From Acidobacteriota bacterium (GTDB lineage Bacteria > Acidobacteriota > Thermoanaerobaculia > Thermoanaerobaculales > Sulfomarinibacteraceae), in contig DAOWFV010000133.1 of assembly GCA_030637805.1 (NCBI GenBank), positions 1-6,184 of the forward strand: a stretch of 6,184 nt of DNA, given 5' to 3'. The notes under the pieces are model-generated. The model made no database searches. It was not told the origin of the DNA and saw nothing but the letters and a program-made list of their open reading frames with translations. Position 1 is the stretch's first letter; every line of letters starts with the position of its first letter. The position numbers and the translations under genes are program-made. This document shows positions 1 through 5,841 of the stretch, one piece after another.

Positions 1-783
1 CCCACCGGCCGCACTCTGCCTCCCGAGCAGATGAAGGCCTTTGTCGACGCGGTCCTCGACCGCTGGCCCCATGCGGCGGTGATCCTGGACTCGGTCTATG
101 TGCGCCTCCACCCCGACCACCGTCGGCTCCTTGCCTGGTACCTCGAAGATCCGCGCTACGCAGACGCGGTGATCTTCATCGATTCTCTGTCCAAGACCCA
201 CGGCGTGACCGGGCTGCGGGCCGGCGCCCTGCTCACCCGCGCCGACCGGTTTCGCGACGGCATCGTGCGCTACGCCCAGAACGTCATGGCCGGGCCCTCC
301 AACGCCGCGCAGGCTGTCACCGCCTCCCTGCTTGTTCCCTTCATCAGCGGCGACGACGAGCTCGCCGAGCACCGCATCCGGCTGCAGCTGCGCATCGGCC
401 GCCACCTGCAGCGCAGGCGAAGCCTGCTCCTGGCCCAGATCTTCGACCGCTTTCGGAAGTTGCTCGATCCGGAACAGCCGCTCCTTCCCGACCCGGAAGG
501 TTTCGACTGGGAGGGGTCGATGTACGCGGACCTGCGTCTGTCGGATCACTGCTGCGAGCTCGCAGCCGGTTACGATGTCTCCCCGACCGTCGGCTTCTAC
601 CTCGAGACAGGCATCGGCGGCGTGCCTCTCGACGGCTTCTGCCGCAACCGTAATCTGGAGCGCCACGGTCTCGTGGTCAATGGCGACTCGCCGCGGTTGG
701 CCGCCTTCCAGGAGGAGGCCCAGAAGTACGTAAGGCTGTCGTTCGGGATGACGCCGCCGCCGCGGACGGGCAAGTGTGACTGA
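1..783 (+). CDS. PLP-dependent aminotransferase, class I/II (N-terminus cut off by window edge)
   Basis: Transfers amino groups through a pyridoxal-phosphate Schiff base; the substrate is unknown. The frame is open from base 1 and starts with Pro-Thr-Gly, the tail of the NPTG motif of fold-type I aminotransferases, so the ATG at 31 is internal and about 150 N-terminal residues are missing. Counting from that ATG, the PLP-site residues follow in family order: Asp20 and Tyr23 in ILDSVY (pyridine-nitrogen Asp; base 88), the Schiff-base Lys55 in SLSKTHG (193-195), Arg63 in GVTGLRAG (phosphate contact), and near the end Arg235 in YVRLSFG (733-735), which matches the carboxylate-binding Arg of aspartate aminotransferase. 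The gene ends in TGA, 12 bp from the convergent symporter gene, with no T-tract terminator between them. The family is secure; specificity cannot be read from this half. Confidence 0.86.
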   Translation, partial: PTGRTLPPEQMKAFVDAVLDRWPHAAVILDSVYVRLHPDHRRLLAWYLEDPRYADAVIFIDSLSKTHGVTGLRAGALLTRADRFRDGIVRYAQNVMAGPSNAAQAVTASLLVPFISGDDELAEHRIRLQLRIGRHLQRRRSLLLAQIFDRFRKLLDPEQPLLPDPEGFDWEGSMYADLRLSDHCCELAAGYDVSPTVGFYLETGIGGVPLDGFCRNRNLERHGLVVNGDSPRLAAFQEEAQKYVRLSFGMTPPPRTGKCD

Positions 784-795
784 CCGGCCAGCGGG

Positions 796-2418
796 CTAGT
801 CTCGCTCTCCCGTCACCGCACTCACTACGATCGCTGCGAACCCAGCGCTGAAGAATGCCGGTACCAGCTCGTAGAGGGAATCCAGGCCCCAGCGCTGAAC
901 GAGCAACCAGGCGAGCACGGTGATCGTGGCCGCCGCCACGACCCCAATCCGGTCTGCGTTCTCGAAGGCATGAGTCAGATGACCGACGAGGAGGATCGCC
1001 ACCGCCGCGATCAGTGTTATCCACCACACCCGCGCGAAGATCTCCGGGCTTTCGGCTGCGTCGCGGCCGAGCTTCCAGGCGACGGTTACGCCGACCCCGG
1101 TGAGCATGGCCGCGAGGGCGCCATGGCGGTTCACGCCGCGGCGCGAGAGGGCGAGCAGAATCAGGGGTGCGAAGGCCGCACCGAGGCCGGACCAGGCGAA
1201 GAGAACGAACCAGAAGACGAGCCGCACCTCCATCAGGGCCACACCGATTCCGATGAGGCCGACCACTGCCACCGTCCAGCGGCCGAGTATCAGGCTGCGG
1301 CGGTCATCCCGCGCCCCGCCCAGGGTTTCCTCTACCACGTCGTAGGAAACCGCCGAGGCGGCGACCAGGAGCTGCGACGAGACCGTGGAGAGAATGGCAG
1401 AGATCACGGCAGCGAGCAGCAGGCCCGCCAGGACCGGGTGGACGAGCTCGAGGGCGAGCGCCATCAACGCCTGCTCTCCGTCGGCGAGACCTGGGAGGAT
1501 CACGCGCCCCGCGAGGCCGACGAGGCCCGCGCCGTAGAACACGACGACGCCCCACATCATCGCGATCAGCTGCATTCGTTGCACCTCGCGATCATTGCGG
1601 GTGGCCATGTAGCGGGTGATGACGTGCGGCATGCCCGGGTAACCGAGGCCGATGCCGAGTTGGCCGATCACGAAGCCCCACAGGGCGGGACCGACGCGAT
1701 CGCCGCCGGCGCTGAGGAGGTGGGGGTCTATGGCGCCGAGACCCTGGATCAGTGCGCCGAAACCGCCGAGACGGCTGATGGCGTACAGCGGCAGTGCAAT
1801 GAGGGCGGCCGCCACCAAGAGGCCCTGGAAGAGATCGGTCCAAGCCACCGCCCGAAAACCACCGAGCGAGGTGACGAGGATTATCACCGCGGCGCCGATG
1901 ACGACCCCGAGCACGTAGCCGCCCCGTCCCTCGAGACCCAGAGAGGAGGAAAAAGCCTTGCCAGCTGCGGTCAGTTGCGCCGCCACGTACCCCATCATGC
2001 ACACCAGGATGATGGTGGTGGCCGTGACCCGAAGCACGTTGCGCGGGTCCCCCCAGCGGCGGGTGAGGACGTCGGTGAGCGTCACCGAACCCTGAGTCTC
2101 CGATATTTTGCGCAGGCGAGGGGCGACGACGTAGAGGTTGACCAGGTAGCCGAGGAGGCAGCCCGGTGCGTACCACAGGCCGGAGACGCCGTAGGTGAAG
2201 GTCATGCCCACCGCGCCCAGGGTGACCCAGCCCGATTCGGAGCTGGCGGTGGAAGAGATGCCTGCCGCCCACGCCCCGAGCGAGCGACCCGCAAGGTGGA
2301 AGTCCTCTCCGCCGTGGGTCCTTCGGGCGGCTCGCCAGCCGATGAAGAGGAGAATTCCGAGGTAGGCGACCATGACCGCGGCGACGGTGGCAAGGACGTT
2401 GGGTTCGAGGGGCGTCAT
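796..2418 (-). CDS. PutP-like sodium:solute symporter (SSS family)
   Basis: Inner-membrane secondary transporter that uses the sodium gradient to import a small solute, possibly proline. The 540 residues can be matched to E. coli PutP along almost the whole length: AGRSLGAW (43-50), GGFRAVAWTD (186-195), GYPGMPHVITRYMA (259-272), AILSTVSSQLL (341-351), FAWSGLGAAFAPL (407-419) and GLDSLYELVPAF (511-522). Ser344-Thr345 correspond to the PutP Na+-site pair Ser340/Thr341. The position of PutP Asp55 is Ser60 here, with Glu61 next to it (SSESGW). Compared with PutP there are about 60 extra residues at 450-509 containing two hydrophobic stretches, which accounts for the extra length (540 versus about 500). 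The start ATG overlaps the stop of the small upstream gene (ATGA) and is preceded by GGAGGGAG within that gene, so translation is probably coupled. The family is secure; the substrate is not. Confidence 0.9.
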   Translation of the reverse strand: MTPLEPNVLATVAAVMVAYLGILLFIGWRAARRTHGGEDFHLAGRSLGAWAAGISSTASSESGWVTLGAVGMTFTYGVSGLWYAPGCLLGYLVNLYVVAPRLRKISETQGSVTLTDVLTRRWGDPRNVLRVTATTIILVCMMGYVAAQLTAAGKAFSSSLGLEGRGGYVLGVVIGAAVIILVTSLGGFRAVAWTDLFQGLLVAAALIALPLYAISRLGGFGALIQGLGAIDPHLLSAGGDRVGPALWGFVIGQLGIGLGYPGMPHVITRYMATRNDREVQRMQLIAMMWGVVVFYGAGLVGLAGRVILPGLADGEQALMALALELVHPVLAGLLLAAVISAILSTVSSQLLVAASAVSYDVVEETLGGARDDRRSLILGRWTVAVVGLIGIGVALMEVRLVFWFVLFAWSGLGAAFAPLILLALSRRGVNRHGALAAMLTGVGVTVAWKLGRDAAESPEIFARVWWITLIAAVAILLVGHLTHAFENADRIGVVAAATITVLAWLLVQRWGLDSLYELVPAFFSAGFAAIVVSAVTGERD

Positions 2419-2537
2419 TTTCTCGGCTCCCTCCAGGTGTTGTCGAGGAGGCTCTCCACCACAACCAGGACGGTCAGGGCCAGGGGGAAGGCCCAGAGCA
2501 GCAGATGGGCGCCGAGAGTCAGGCCATACTCTTGCAT
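2415..2537 (-). CDS. 40-residue single-helix membrane protein, coupled to the symporter
   Basis: A small frame that is easily missed. It reads from ATG (2537-2535) to TGA (2417-2415), and the TGA shares bases with the symporter start (ATGA, 2418-2415). The product has a short polar N-terminus, one hydrophobic stretch (about residues 6-27, LTLGAHLLLWAFPLALTV and on) and a charged C-terminus ending REPRK. GAGG at 2549-2546 lies 8 bases ahead of the ATG, a normal ribosome-binding-site spacing. The in-frame length, RBS, ATGA overlap and clean membrane helix all support a real gene. Other members of the sodium:solute symporter family have small membrane partners encoded just upstream (for example YhdT/DUF997 with PanF), so an accessory subunit is a reasonable inference. 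I recognise no family from the sequence itself. Confidence 0.62.
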   Translation of the reverse strand: MQEYGLTLGAHLLLWAFPLALTVLVVVESLLDNTWREPRK

Positions 2538-2556
2538 CACATCTTCCTCGGGGTCG

Positions 2557-2562
2557 AGTGTA
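2557..2562 (-). promoter_or_regulatory. candidate -10 box for the small protein/symporter operon
   Basis: TACACT on the minus strand matches TATAAT at four of six positions. It lies 7 bases upstream of the GAGG ribosome-binding site, so the leader would be very short. No good -35 is visible at 16-18 bp; that position falls at the edge of the GGAATTA array. Weak, position-based call. Confidence 0.3.
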
Positions 2563-2579
2563 CCCCGTCGGCAGTCGCC

Positions 2580-2600
2580 GGAATTAGGAATTAGGAATTA
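2580..2600. repeat. tandem heptamer array A1, GGAATTA x3
   Basis: Three perfect head-to-tail copies of GGAATTA, AT-rich against G+C-rich surroundings. The array abuts the hairpin element that starts with its last unit, and lies in the divergent intergenic region, 43 bp upstream of the small membrane protein gene. The same heptamer recurs at 5814-5841. Confidence 0.9.
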
Positions 2601-2651
2601 TCAGCGCGGGGAAATGACCAGGTGGATTGAGACGAGTTGCCCGCGATTGGG
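2594..2651 (+). repeat. dispersed hairpin element, copy 1
   Basis: Starts with the last GGAATTA unit, continues ATC and then carries an inverted repeat CGCGGG (2605-2610) / CCCGCG (2640-2645) with a 29-base loop, followed by a TTGGG block. Copy 2 at 5835-5890 has the same blocks in the same order and orientation: GGAATTATC, CGCGGGG, GTGG, TTGAG, GTT, CCCGCG, TTGGG. The loop bases in between have diverged. Both stem arms are unchanged in the two copies, which suggests a dispersed intergenic repeat with a maintained stem-loop. Confidence 0.7.
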
Positions 2652-2680
2652 TGTGGTACTGGCGCCTCCAGGGTGTTGTT

Positions 2681-2715
2681 AACTCAAAACTCAAAACTCA
2701 AAACTCAAAACTGAA
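2681..2715. repeat. tandem heptamer array B, AACTCAA x4 plus AACTGAA
   Basis: Four perfect copies of AACTCAA (2681-2708) and a fifth with one change (AACTGAA, 2709-2715). It is strongly A-rich, unlike its surroundings, and ends 27 bp before the candidate surE -10 box. Its unit sequence is unrelated to array A but has the same 7-bp period. Confidence 0.9.
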
Positions 2716-2725
2716 CTCTGCCCTC

Positions 2726-2758
2726 TTCGACAGGCACCGGGTGCTAGACTCCGTCGAA
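2726..2758. promoter_or_regulatory. nested inverted repeat in the surE leader
   Basis: TTCGAC (2726-2731) and GTCGAA (2753-2758) are perfect reverse complements 21 bp apart. Between them lies a second palindrome, GCACC-G-GGTGC. The arms bracket the candidate surE -10 box, so an operator or leader hairpin is possible, but six-base arms also arise by chance. Confidence 0.25.
2742..2750 (+). promoter_or_regulatory. candidate extended -10 promoter of surE
   Basis: TGCTAGACT fits an extended -10 (TGn followed by TAGACT, four of six to TATAAT). Transcription would start near 2757, shortly before the GGAGG at 2765. No convincing -35 is present, as is common for extended -10 promoters. Confidence 0.35.
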
Positions 2759-2764
2759 CAGTTT

Positions 2765-2769
2765 GGAGG
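2765..2769 (+). promoter_or_regulatory. ribosome-binding site of surE (decides the start)
   Basis: GGAGG lies 1 base before the ATG at 2771 and 4 bases before the ATG at 2774. The second ATG is therefore favoured, although both would give nearly the same protein. A frame extension back to TTG at 2627 runs through repeats and has no support. Confidence 0.6.
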
Positions 2770-2773
2770 CATG

Positions 2774-3661
2774 ATGCGCACCTTGCGATCGATGACTGGA
2801 CTGATGGTTACTCTGACGCTGGTTCTGGCGGCGGCGCCCTTGGCCGCCGATGAGCCGATCCACGTGCTGGTGGCCAATGACGACGGTATCGACGCACCGG
2901 GGCTCGGTCCCCTGGTGGCCTTGCTCGCCGCCGATCCCGCCTACCGGGTGACGGTGGTCGCGCCCAGCTTTCAGCAGAGCGTTACCGGTCACGGCCTCGT
3001 TACCCGTCGCGAGGTGGAGGTGATGGCGCACCCGCCCATCGCCGGCAGGCCGGCCTGGTCGGTGGACGCGACCCCGGCGACGGTGGCACGGATCGCGCTC
3101 ACCGCCTTGCTGGTCGAGGACCCGCCGGAGCTCATCGTCTCCGGAATCAACCGCGGGGAGAATGACGGCCTCGGCGCGTGGACTTCGGGAACAGTGGCTG
3201 TGGCGCGCGAGGGGGCCTACGCGGGCATTCCTGCTGTCGCTGTGTCTCTGCAGCTGAACTGGAAAGACCCGCAGCCGGACTTCGATGGCGCGGCGCGGTG
3301 GGCGAAGCCCGTGATCGATGCGGTGCGGAAGGACGGCCTGCCGCGTGGGGTATACCTGAACCTCAACGTTCCGGTCGATCTGGCGGCGATCCGTGGTTAT
3401 AAGGTGGCGCGAATGAGTTTGGACCGCTCCGAGGAGGCGCGGTACGTACTGGTCCGCGAGGATGAGGAGGGGACCCGCTGGTACGACAGCCGCTGGAGCC
3501 CGCCGCGGGTGACCGAGCCGGGTGGGGACAGCCACGCCCTCAAGGCGGGGTGGGTGACCATCGTACCGCTGGGCCTCGATCAAACCGCCGAACGCGCCTT
3601 CCCGTTGCTACAGCAGCTCAAGCTGGCGCCACCCACGGTCGTCGAGGAGGTCGCACCCTGA
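2774..3661 (+). CDS. surE: 5'/3'-nucleotidase SurE family, with signal peptide
   Basis: Metal-dependent phosphatase that removes phosphate from nucleoside 5'- and 3'-monophosphates (295 residues from the ATG at 2774). The SurE core begins at about residue 29. VANDDGIDAPG supplies Asp36 and Asp37, APSFQQS supplies Ser69, and SGINRGEN supplies Asn126, the counterparts of E. coli Asp8, Asp9, Ser39 and Asn92. SGTVAVAREG, PAVAVSL and YLNLNVP also match the family. Before the core are about 25 extra residues with Arg2 and Arg5, a hydrophobic run (GLMVTLTLVLAAA) and a plausible cleavage site (PLAA before DEP). This is a typical signal peptide, so the enzyme is probably periplasmic, whereas E. coli SurE is cytoplasmic and starts directly at the core. 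It is followed after 159 bp by a promoter, so it is probably its own transcription unit. Confidence 0.92.
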   Translation: MRTLRSMTGLMVTLTLVLAAAPLAADEPIHVLVANDDGIDAPGLGPLVALLAADPAYRVTVVAPSFQQSVTGHGLVTRREVEVMAHPPIAGRPAWSVDATPATVARIALTALLVEDPPELIVSGINRGENDGLGAWTSGTVAVAREGAYAGIPAVAVSLQLNWKDPQPDFDGAARWAKPVIDAVRKDGLPRGVYLNLNVPVDLAAIRGYKVARMSLDRSEEARYVLVREDEEGTRWYDSRWSPPRVTEPGGDSHALKAGWVTIVPLGLDQTAERAFPLLQQLKLAPPTVVEEVAP

Positions 3662-3699
3662 GGTGAATATTCGGGCACCTGATTGCGCTGCGGGTGCTC
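3661..3699 (+). other. overlapping alternative hairpins after surE
   Basis: AGGTG (3661-3665) can pair with CACCT (3676-3680). Alternatively GCACC (3675-3679) can pair with GGTGC (3693-3697). The two stems share CACC and exclude each other. No T tract follows, so this is not a standard intrinsic terminator. The short stems make it tentative. Confidence 0.2.
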
Positions 3700-3717
3700 C
3701 GTGGCGACCCGGTGACG

Positions 3718-3746
3718 TTGACAGTGAGGCGGGGTCAACCTAGAGT
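3718..3746 (+). promoter_or_regulatory. sigma-70-type promoter for the TPR protein and phosphorylase
   Basis: A perfect -35 TTGACA (3718-3723), an exact 17-bp spacer and -10 TAGAGT (3741-3746, four of six to TATAAT). Transcription would begin near 3753, giving a leader of about 68 bases. An inverted repeat GTTGAC (3717-3722) / GTCAAC (3734-3739) covers the -35 and the spacer and is placed where a repressor could block polymerase. This is the best promoter in the window. Confidence 0.62.
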
Positions 3747-3809
3747 TGGAGCCCCCGTGCGCGCAATGGGGCGACGTGTGCGCGGCGAATATGGCCGCGG
3801 CGCACCCCG

Positions 3810-3814
3810 GGAGG
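3810..3814 (+). promoter_or_regulatory. ribosome-binding site of the TPR protein gene
   Basis: GGAGG, six bases before the ATG at 3821; strong match and good spacing that fixes the start. Confidence 0.75.
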
Positions 3815-3820
3815 AGCTGA

Positions 3821-4513
3821 ATGGGACGTCGGATTACCCGCAAACAACTGAAAAAAGAGGACGAGTTCGTCTCCACAATGGACGCCATCATCCACTGGGT
3901 GTACGAGAACTGGCGGCCGTTGGCCGCCGGTGTGGCGGCGGTGTGCGTGGTCGCCCTCCTGGGGTGGGGGGCGATGGTGTGGACGGGCTCGCGCGCCAAG
4001 GAGGCATCGATCCTCCTGCAGCACGCGGTGGCTACCTACGAGGGTGAGCCCGATCCCACGACCGGGGTGCCGACTGGGGACGTGGAGGCAGCCGAGGAGG
4101 AGCTTCGCCAGGTCGTGGATCACTATGGCCGCTCGGACCAGGCCGACATGGCCAGGCTTTTTCTGGCGCGGATCGCGCTCGGCCGCGACCAGACGGAGGA
4201 GGCGCGGACAGCCCTGGTGGAGTTGGCCCAGCGCCGTGGTGACGACGTGATAGGGCGGCTCGCCAACCTCGACCTGATTAACCTTCGCATCGCCTCTGGC
4301 CAGGCCGCCGAGGTGGCCGGGGAGCTGGAGGCCATGGTGACCGGTCAGTCCACGGCACTGCCCCGCGATGTCGCTCTGTACCAACTGGGTGAGCTCTTCA
4401 TCGGCGAGGGAGAGCCCGAGCGGGCGGCGGAGTACTTCCAGAAGCTGGCAGAGGAGTTCCCGGAGTCTCCTTACCTGCCTGCAGCCCAGCGTCGGCTCCG
4501 CGAGCTCGGGTAG
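3821..4513 (+). CDS. membrane-anchored tetratricopeptide-repeat protein (YfgM-like layout)
   Basis: A 230-residue protein with a basic N-terminus (Arg/Lys at 3, 4, 7, 8, 11 and 12), one transmembrane helix at about 34-54 (LAAGVAAVCVVALLGWGAMVW) and a helical C-terminal domain outside the cytoplasm by the positive-inside rule. The soluble part has TPR-like helix pairs, at about 87-104, 107-140 and most clearly 183-216 (ALYQLGELFIGEGEPERAAE...). Basic tail, single helix and TPR domain match the layout of YfgM, a SecYEG-associated periplasmic chaperone factor, but the sequence has no residue motif that proves that role. A general scaffold or envelope protein is equally possible. Its promoter and RBS lie directly upstream. 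The phosphorylase gene follows after 3 bp, so both are on one transcript, although no functional link between them is obvious. Confidence 0.85.
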   Translation: MGRRITRKQLKKEDEFVSTMDAIIHWVYENWRPLAAGVAAVCVVALLGWGAMVWTGSRAKEASILLQHAVATYEGEPDPTTGVPTGDVEAAEEELRQVVDHYGRSDQADMARLFLARIALGRDQTEEARTALVELAQRRGDDVIGRLANLDLINLRIASGQAAEVAGELEAMVTGQSTALPRDVALYQLGELFIGEGEPERAAEYFQKLAEEFPESPYLPAAQRRLRELG

Positions 4514-4516
4514 CGA

Positions 4517-5821
4517 GTGAGCTTCGCCGAAGCCATCGCCACCAAGCGTGACGGTGGCGCCTTGACCCACGCGCAGGTGGCCGCCTTCGTGCGCGGGGCG
4601 AGCGAGGGCACCCTGCCGTCCGAGCAGCTGGCCGCGATGCTCATGGCCATCTGCTGTCGTGGCATGGATGCTGAGGAGACCCGCTGGCTCACCGAAGAGA
4701 TGCTGCACTCCGGTGAGGTTTGGGAGCTCAAGAATGACCGTCCCGGCGTGGTGGACAAGCACTCGACCGGTGGTGTCGGGGACACCGTCTCCCTGATTCT
4801 CGCCCCGCTGCTCGCCGCGGTCGGGGTTCCGACGGCGATGATGGCGGGGCGCGGCCTCGGGCACTCGCAGGGCACCCTCGACAAGCTCGACGCCATACCC
4901 GGCTTCGACTCCGAACGGGACCACCGCGAGACCCTTCGCCTCCTCGACGTTTCCGGGGCAGCCATCGTCGCCCAGACCGACGACGTGGCGCCGGCGGACC
5001 GCACCCTCTACGCTCTGCGCGATGTCACCGCCACCGTTCCGTCACTTCCCCTGATCGTCGCCTCGATCATGTCCAAGAAACTGGCCCTCGGAGCGGAGGC
5101 GCTGATCCTCGACGTCAAGTGGGGGCGCGGCGCCTTCCGTCAGACGGTCGAGGAGGCCCGCGAGCTAGCGGTCGCCCTGCGCCGTGTGGCGCGCGAGATG
5201 GGGATGCGAGCGGAGGCATTGATAACCGACATGAACCAGCCGCTCGGCCCTGCCCTGGGAACAGCATGCGAGGTGAGGGAAGCGGTCGAGGTGCTCGGTG
5301 GCGGAGGGGACTCGCGGCTGCGCGAGGTGACCCTACGCCTCTGCCGCGAGGCCCTGATTCTCAGCGATTGGGAGATCCAGCGAGCCGATGCGGCACTTCA
5401 GGACGCGCTGAGCGACGGTTCGGCAATGGCCTGCTGGGTGAGCATGGTCGAAGCCGAGGGTGGTGATCCAGACCTCGGGCGTCTGGCCCGACCCCGCCGC
5501 ACTCGCGAGGTGGTGGCTCGTGACGGGGGGTTCGTGGTCGGTTGCGCCGCCGATGACCTGGGTCGCGTGGCCGCCGCGGTGGGCGCTGGACGCCGCAGGG
5601 TGGACGAGCCGCTGGCCCACGGAGCGGGCATTCTCGTTCACGTCCGCGTGGGCGACAGGGTCCAGGCCGGTCAACCCCTCGCGACCCTCCAGGTCGGTGA
5701 GCGGGAGGTGGATGAGGAGATGCTCGCCGAGCGCATCCTCGATGCCTGGGAGATCGGCCCCGAGCCGTCGGAGCCGCCGCCCCTGATTCTGGGGACCGTG
5801 GACCAGGTGAGAGAGAATTAG
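4517..5821 (+). CDS. deoA: thymidine / pyrimidine-nucleoside phosphorylase
   Basis: Cytoplasmic enzyme that cleaves thymidine or other pyrimidine nucleosides with phosphate into free base and (deoxy)ribose-1-phosphate. The 434 residues compare with 440 in E. coli DeoA. KHSTGGVGD (81-89, Lys81 and Ser83) forms the phosphate loop, GRGLGHSQGTLDKLD (111-125) is the family signature, and Arg168, Ser183 and Lys187 match the base-binding Arg171, Ser186 and Lys190 of E. coli. The C-terminal domain (about 330-415) is the usual pyrimidine-phosphorylase alpha/beta domain. Unusual points: E. coli Ser113 is Ala110 here, and the signature reads GHSQGT instead of GHTGGT. The GTG start, 3 bp after the TPR stop with no clear Shine-Dalgarno, is supported by the match of FAEAIATKRDGGAL to the E. 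coli N-terminus, and implies coupling to the upstream gene. The TAG stop lies inside heptamer array A2. Thymidine versus broad pyrimidine specificity is undecided. Confidence 0.93.
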   Translation: MSFAEAIATKRDGGALTHAQVAAFVRGASEGTLPSEQLAAMLMAICCRGMDAEETRWLTEEMLHSGEVWELKNDRPGVVDKHSTGGVGDTVSLILAPLLAAVGVPTAMMAGRGLGHSQGTLDKLDAIPGFDSERDHRETLRLLDVSGAAIVAQTDDVAPADRTLYALRDVTATVPSLPLIVASIMSKKLALGAEALILDVKWGRGAFRQTVEEARELAVALRRVAREMGMRAEALITDMNQPLGPALGTACEVREAVEVLGGGGDSRLREVTLRLCREALILSDWEIQRADAALQDALSDGSAMACWVSMVEAEGGDPDLGRLARPRRTREVVARDGGFVVGCAADDLGRVAAAVGAGRRRVDEPLAHGAGILVHVRVGDRVQAGQPLATLQVGEREVDEEMLAERILDAWEIGPEPSEPPPLILGTVDQVREN

Positions 5822-5841
5822 GAATTAGGAATTCGGAATTA
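5814..5841. repeat. tandem heptamer array A2, GGAATTA-type x4
   Basis: Units AGAATTA, GGAATTA, GGAATTC and GGAATTA in register. The first unit contributes the last phosphorylase codons, and the TAG stop spans units one and two (5819-5821). Same heptamer and same orientation as array A1. Confidence 0.85.

Noticed and set aside
784..795. Terminator between the convergent aminotransferase and symporter genes
   Set aside because: Only weak, interrupted pairing around GGCCAGCGGGCT and no T tract on either strand.
970..2682. 570-residue open frame on the plus strand antisense to the symporter
   Set aside because: Its product is rich in Arg, His, Glu and Asp with no recognisable motif, while the opposite strand encodes a clear PutP-like transporter over the same bases. 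High-G+C genes often leave such long antisense frames.
2580..2715. Telomere-like repeats (short G- or A-rich heptamers)
   Set aside because: Only 3-5 units, internal to the sequence and flanked by genes on both sides.
2627..2773. N-terminal extension of SurE from TTG at 2627
   Set aside because: It would run through the hairpin element and heptamer array B with no RBS. GGAGG and ATG at 2765-2776 followed by a signal peptide explain the start.
2744..3583. 279-residue minus-strand frame across surE
   Set aside because: Antisense shadow of a gene with intact SurE catalytic motifs.
3694..4047. 117-residue plus-strand frame overlapping the promoter and start of the TPR gene
   Set aside because: It overlaps the promoter and the well-supported TPR frame, lacks an RBS, and its product is Arg/Gly-rich with no motif.
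3740..4924. 394-residue minus-strand frame across the TPR and phosphorylase genes
   Set aside because: It spans two real genes with family motifs and a promoter on the plus strand, and has no motif of its own.
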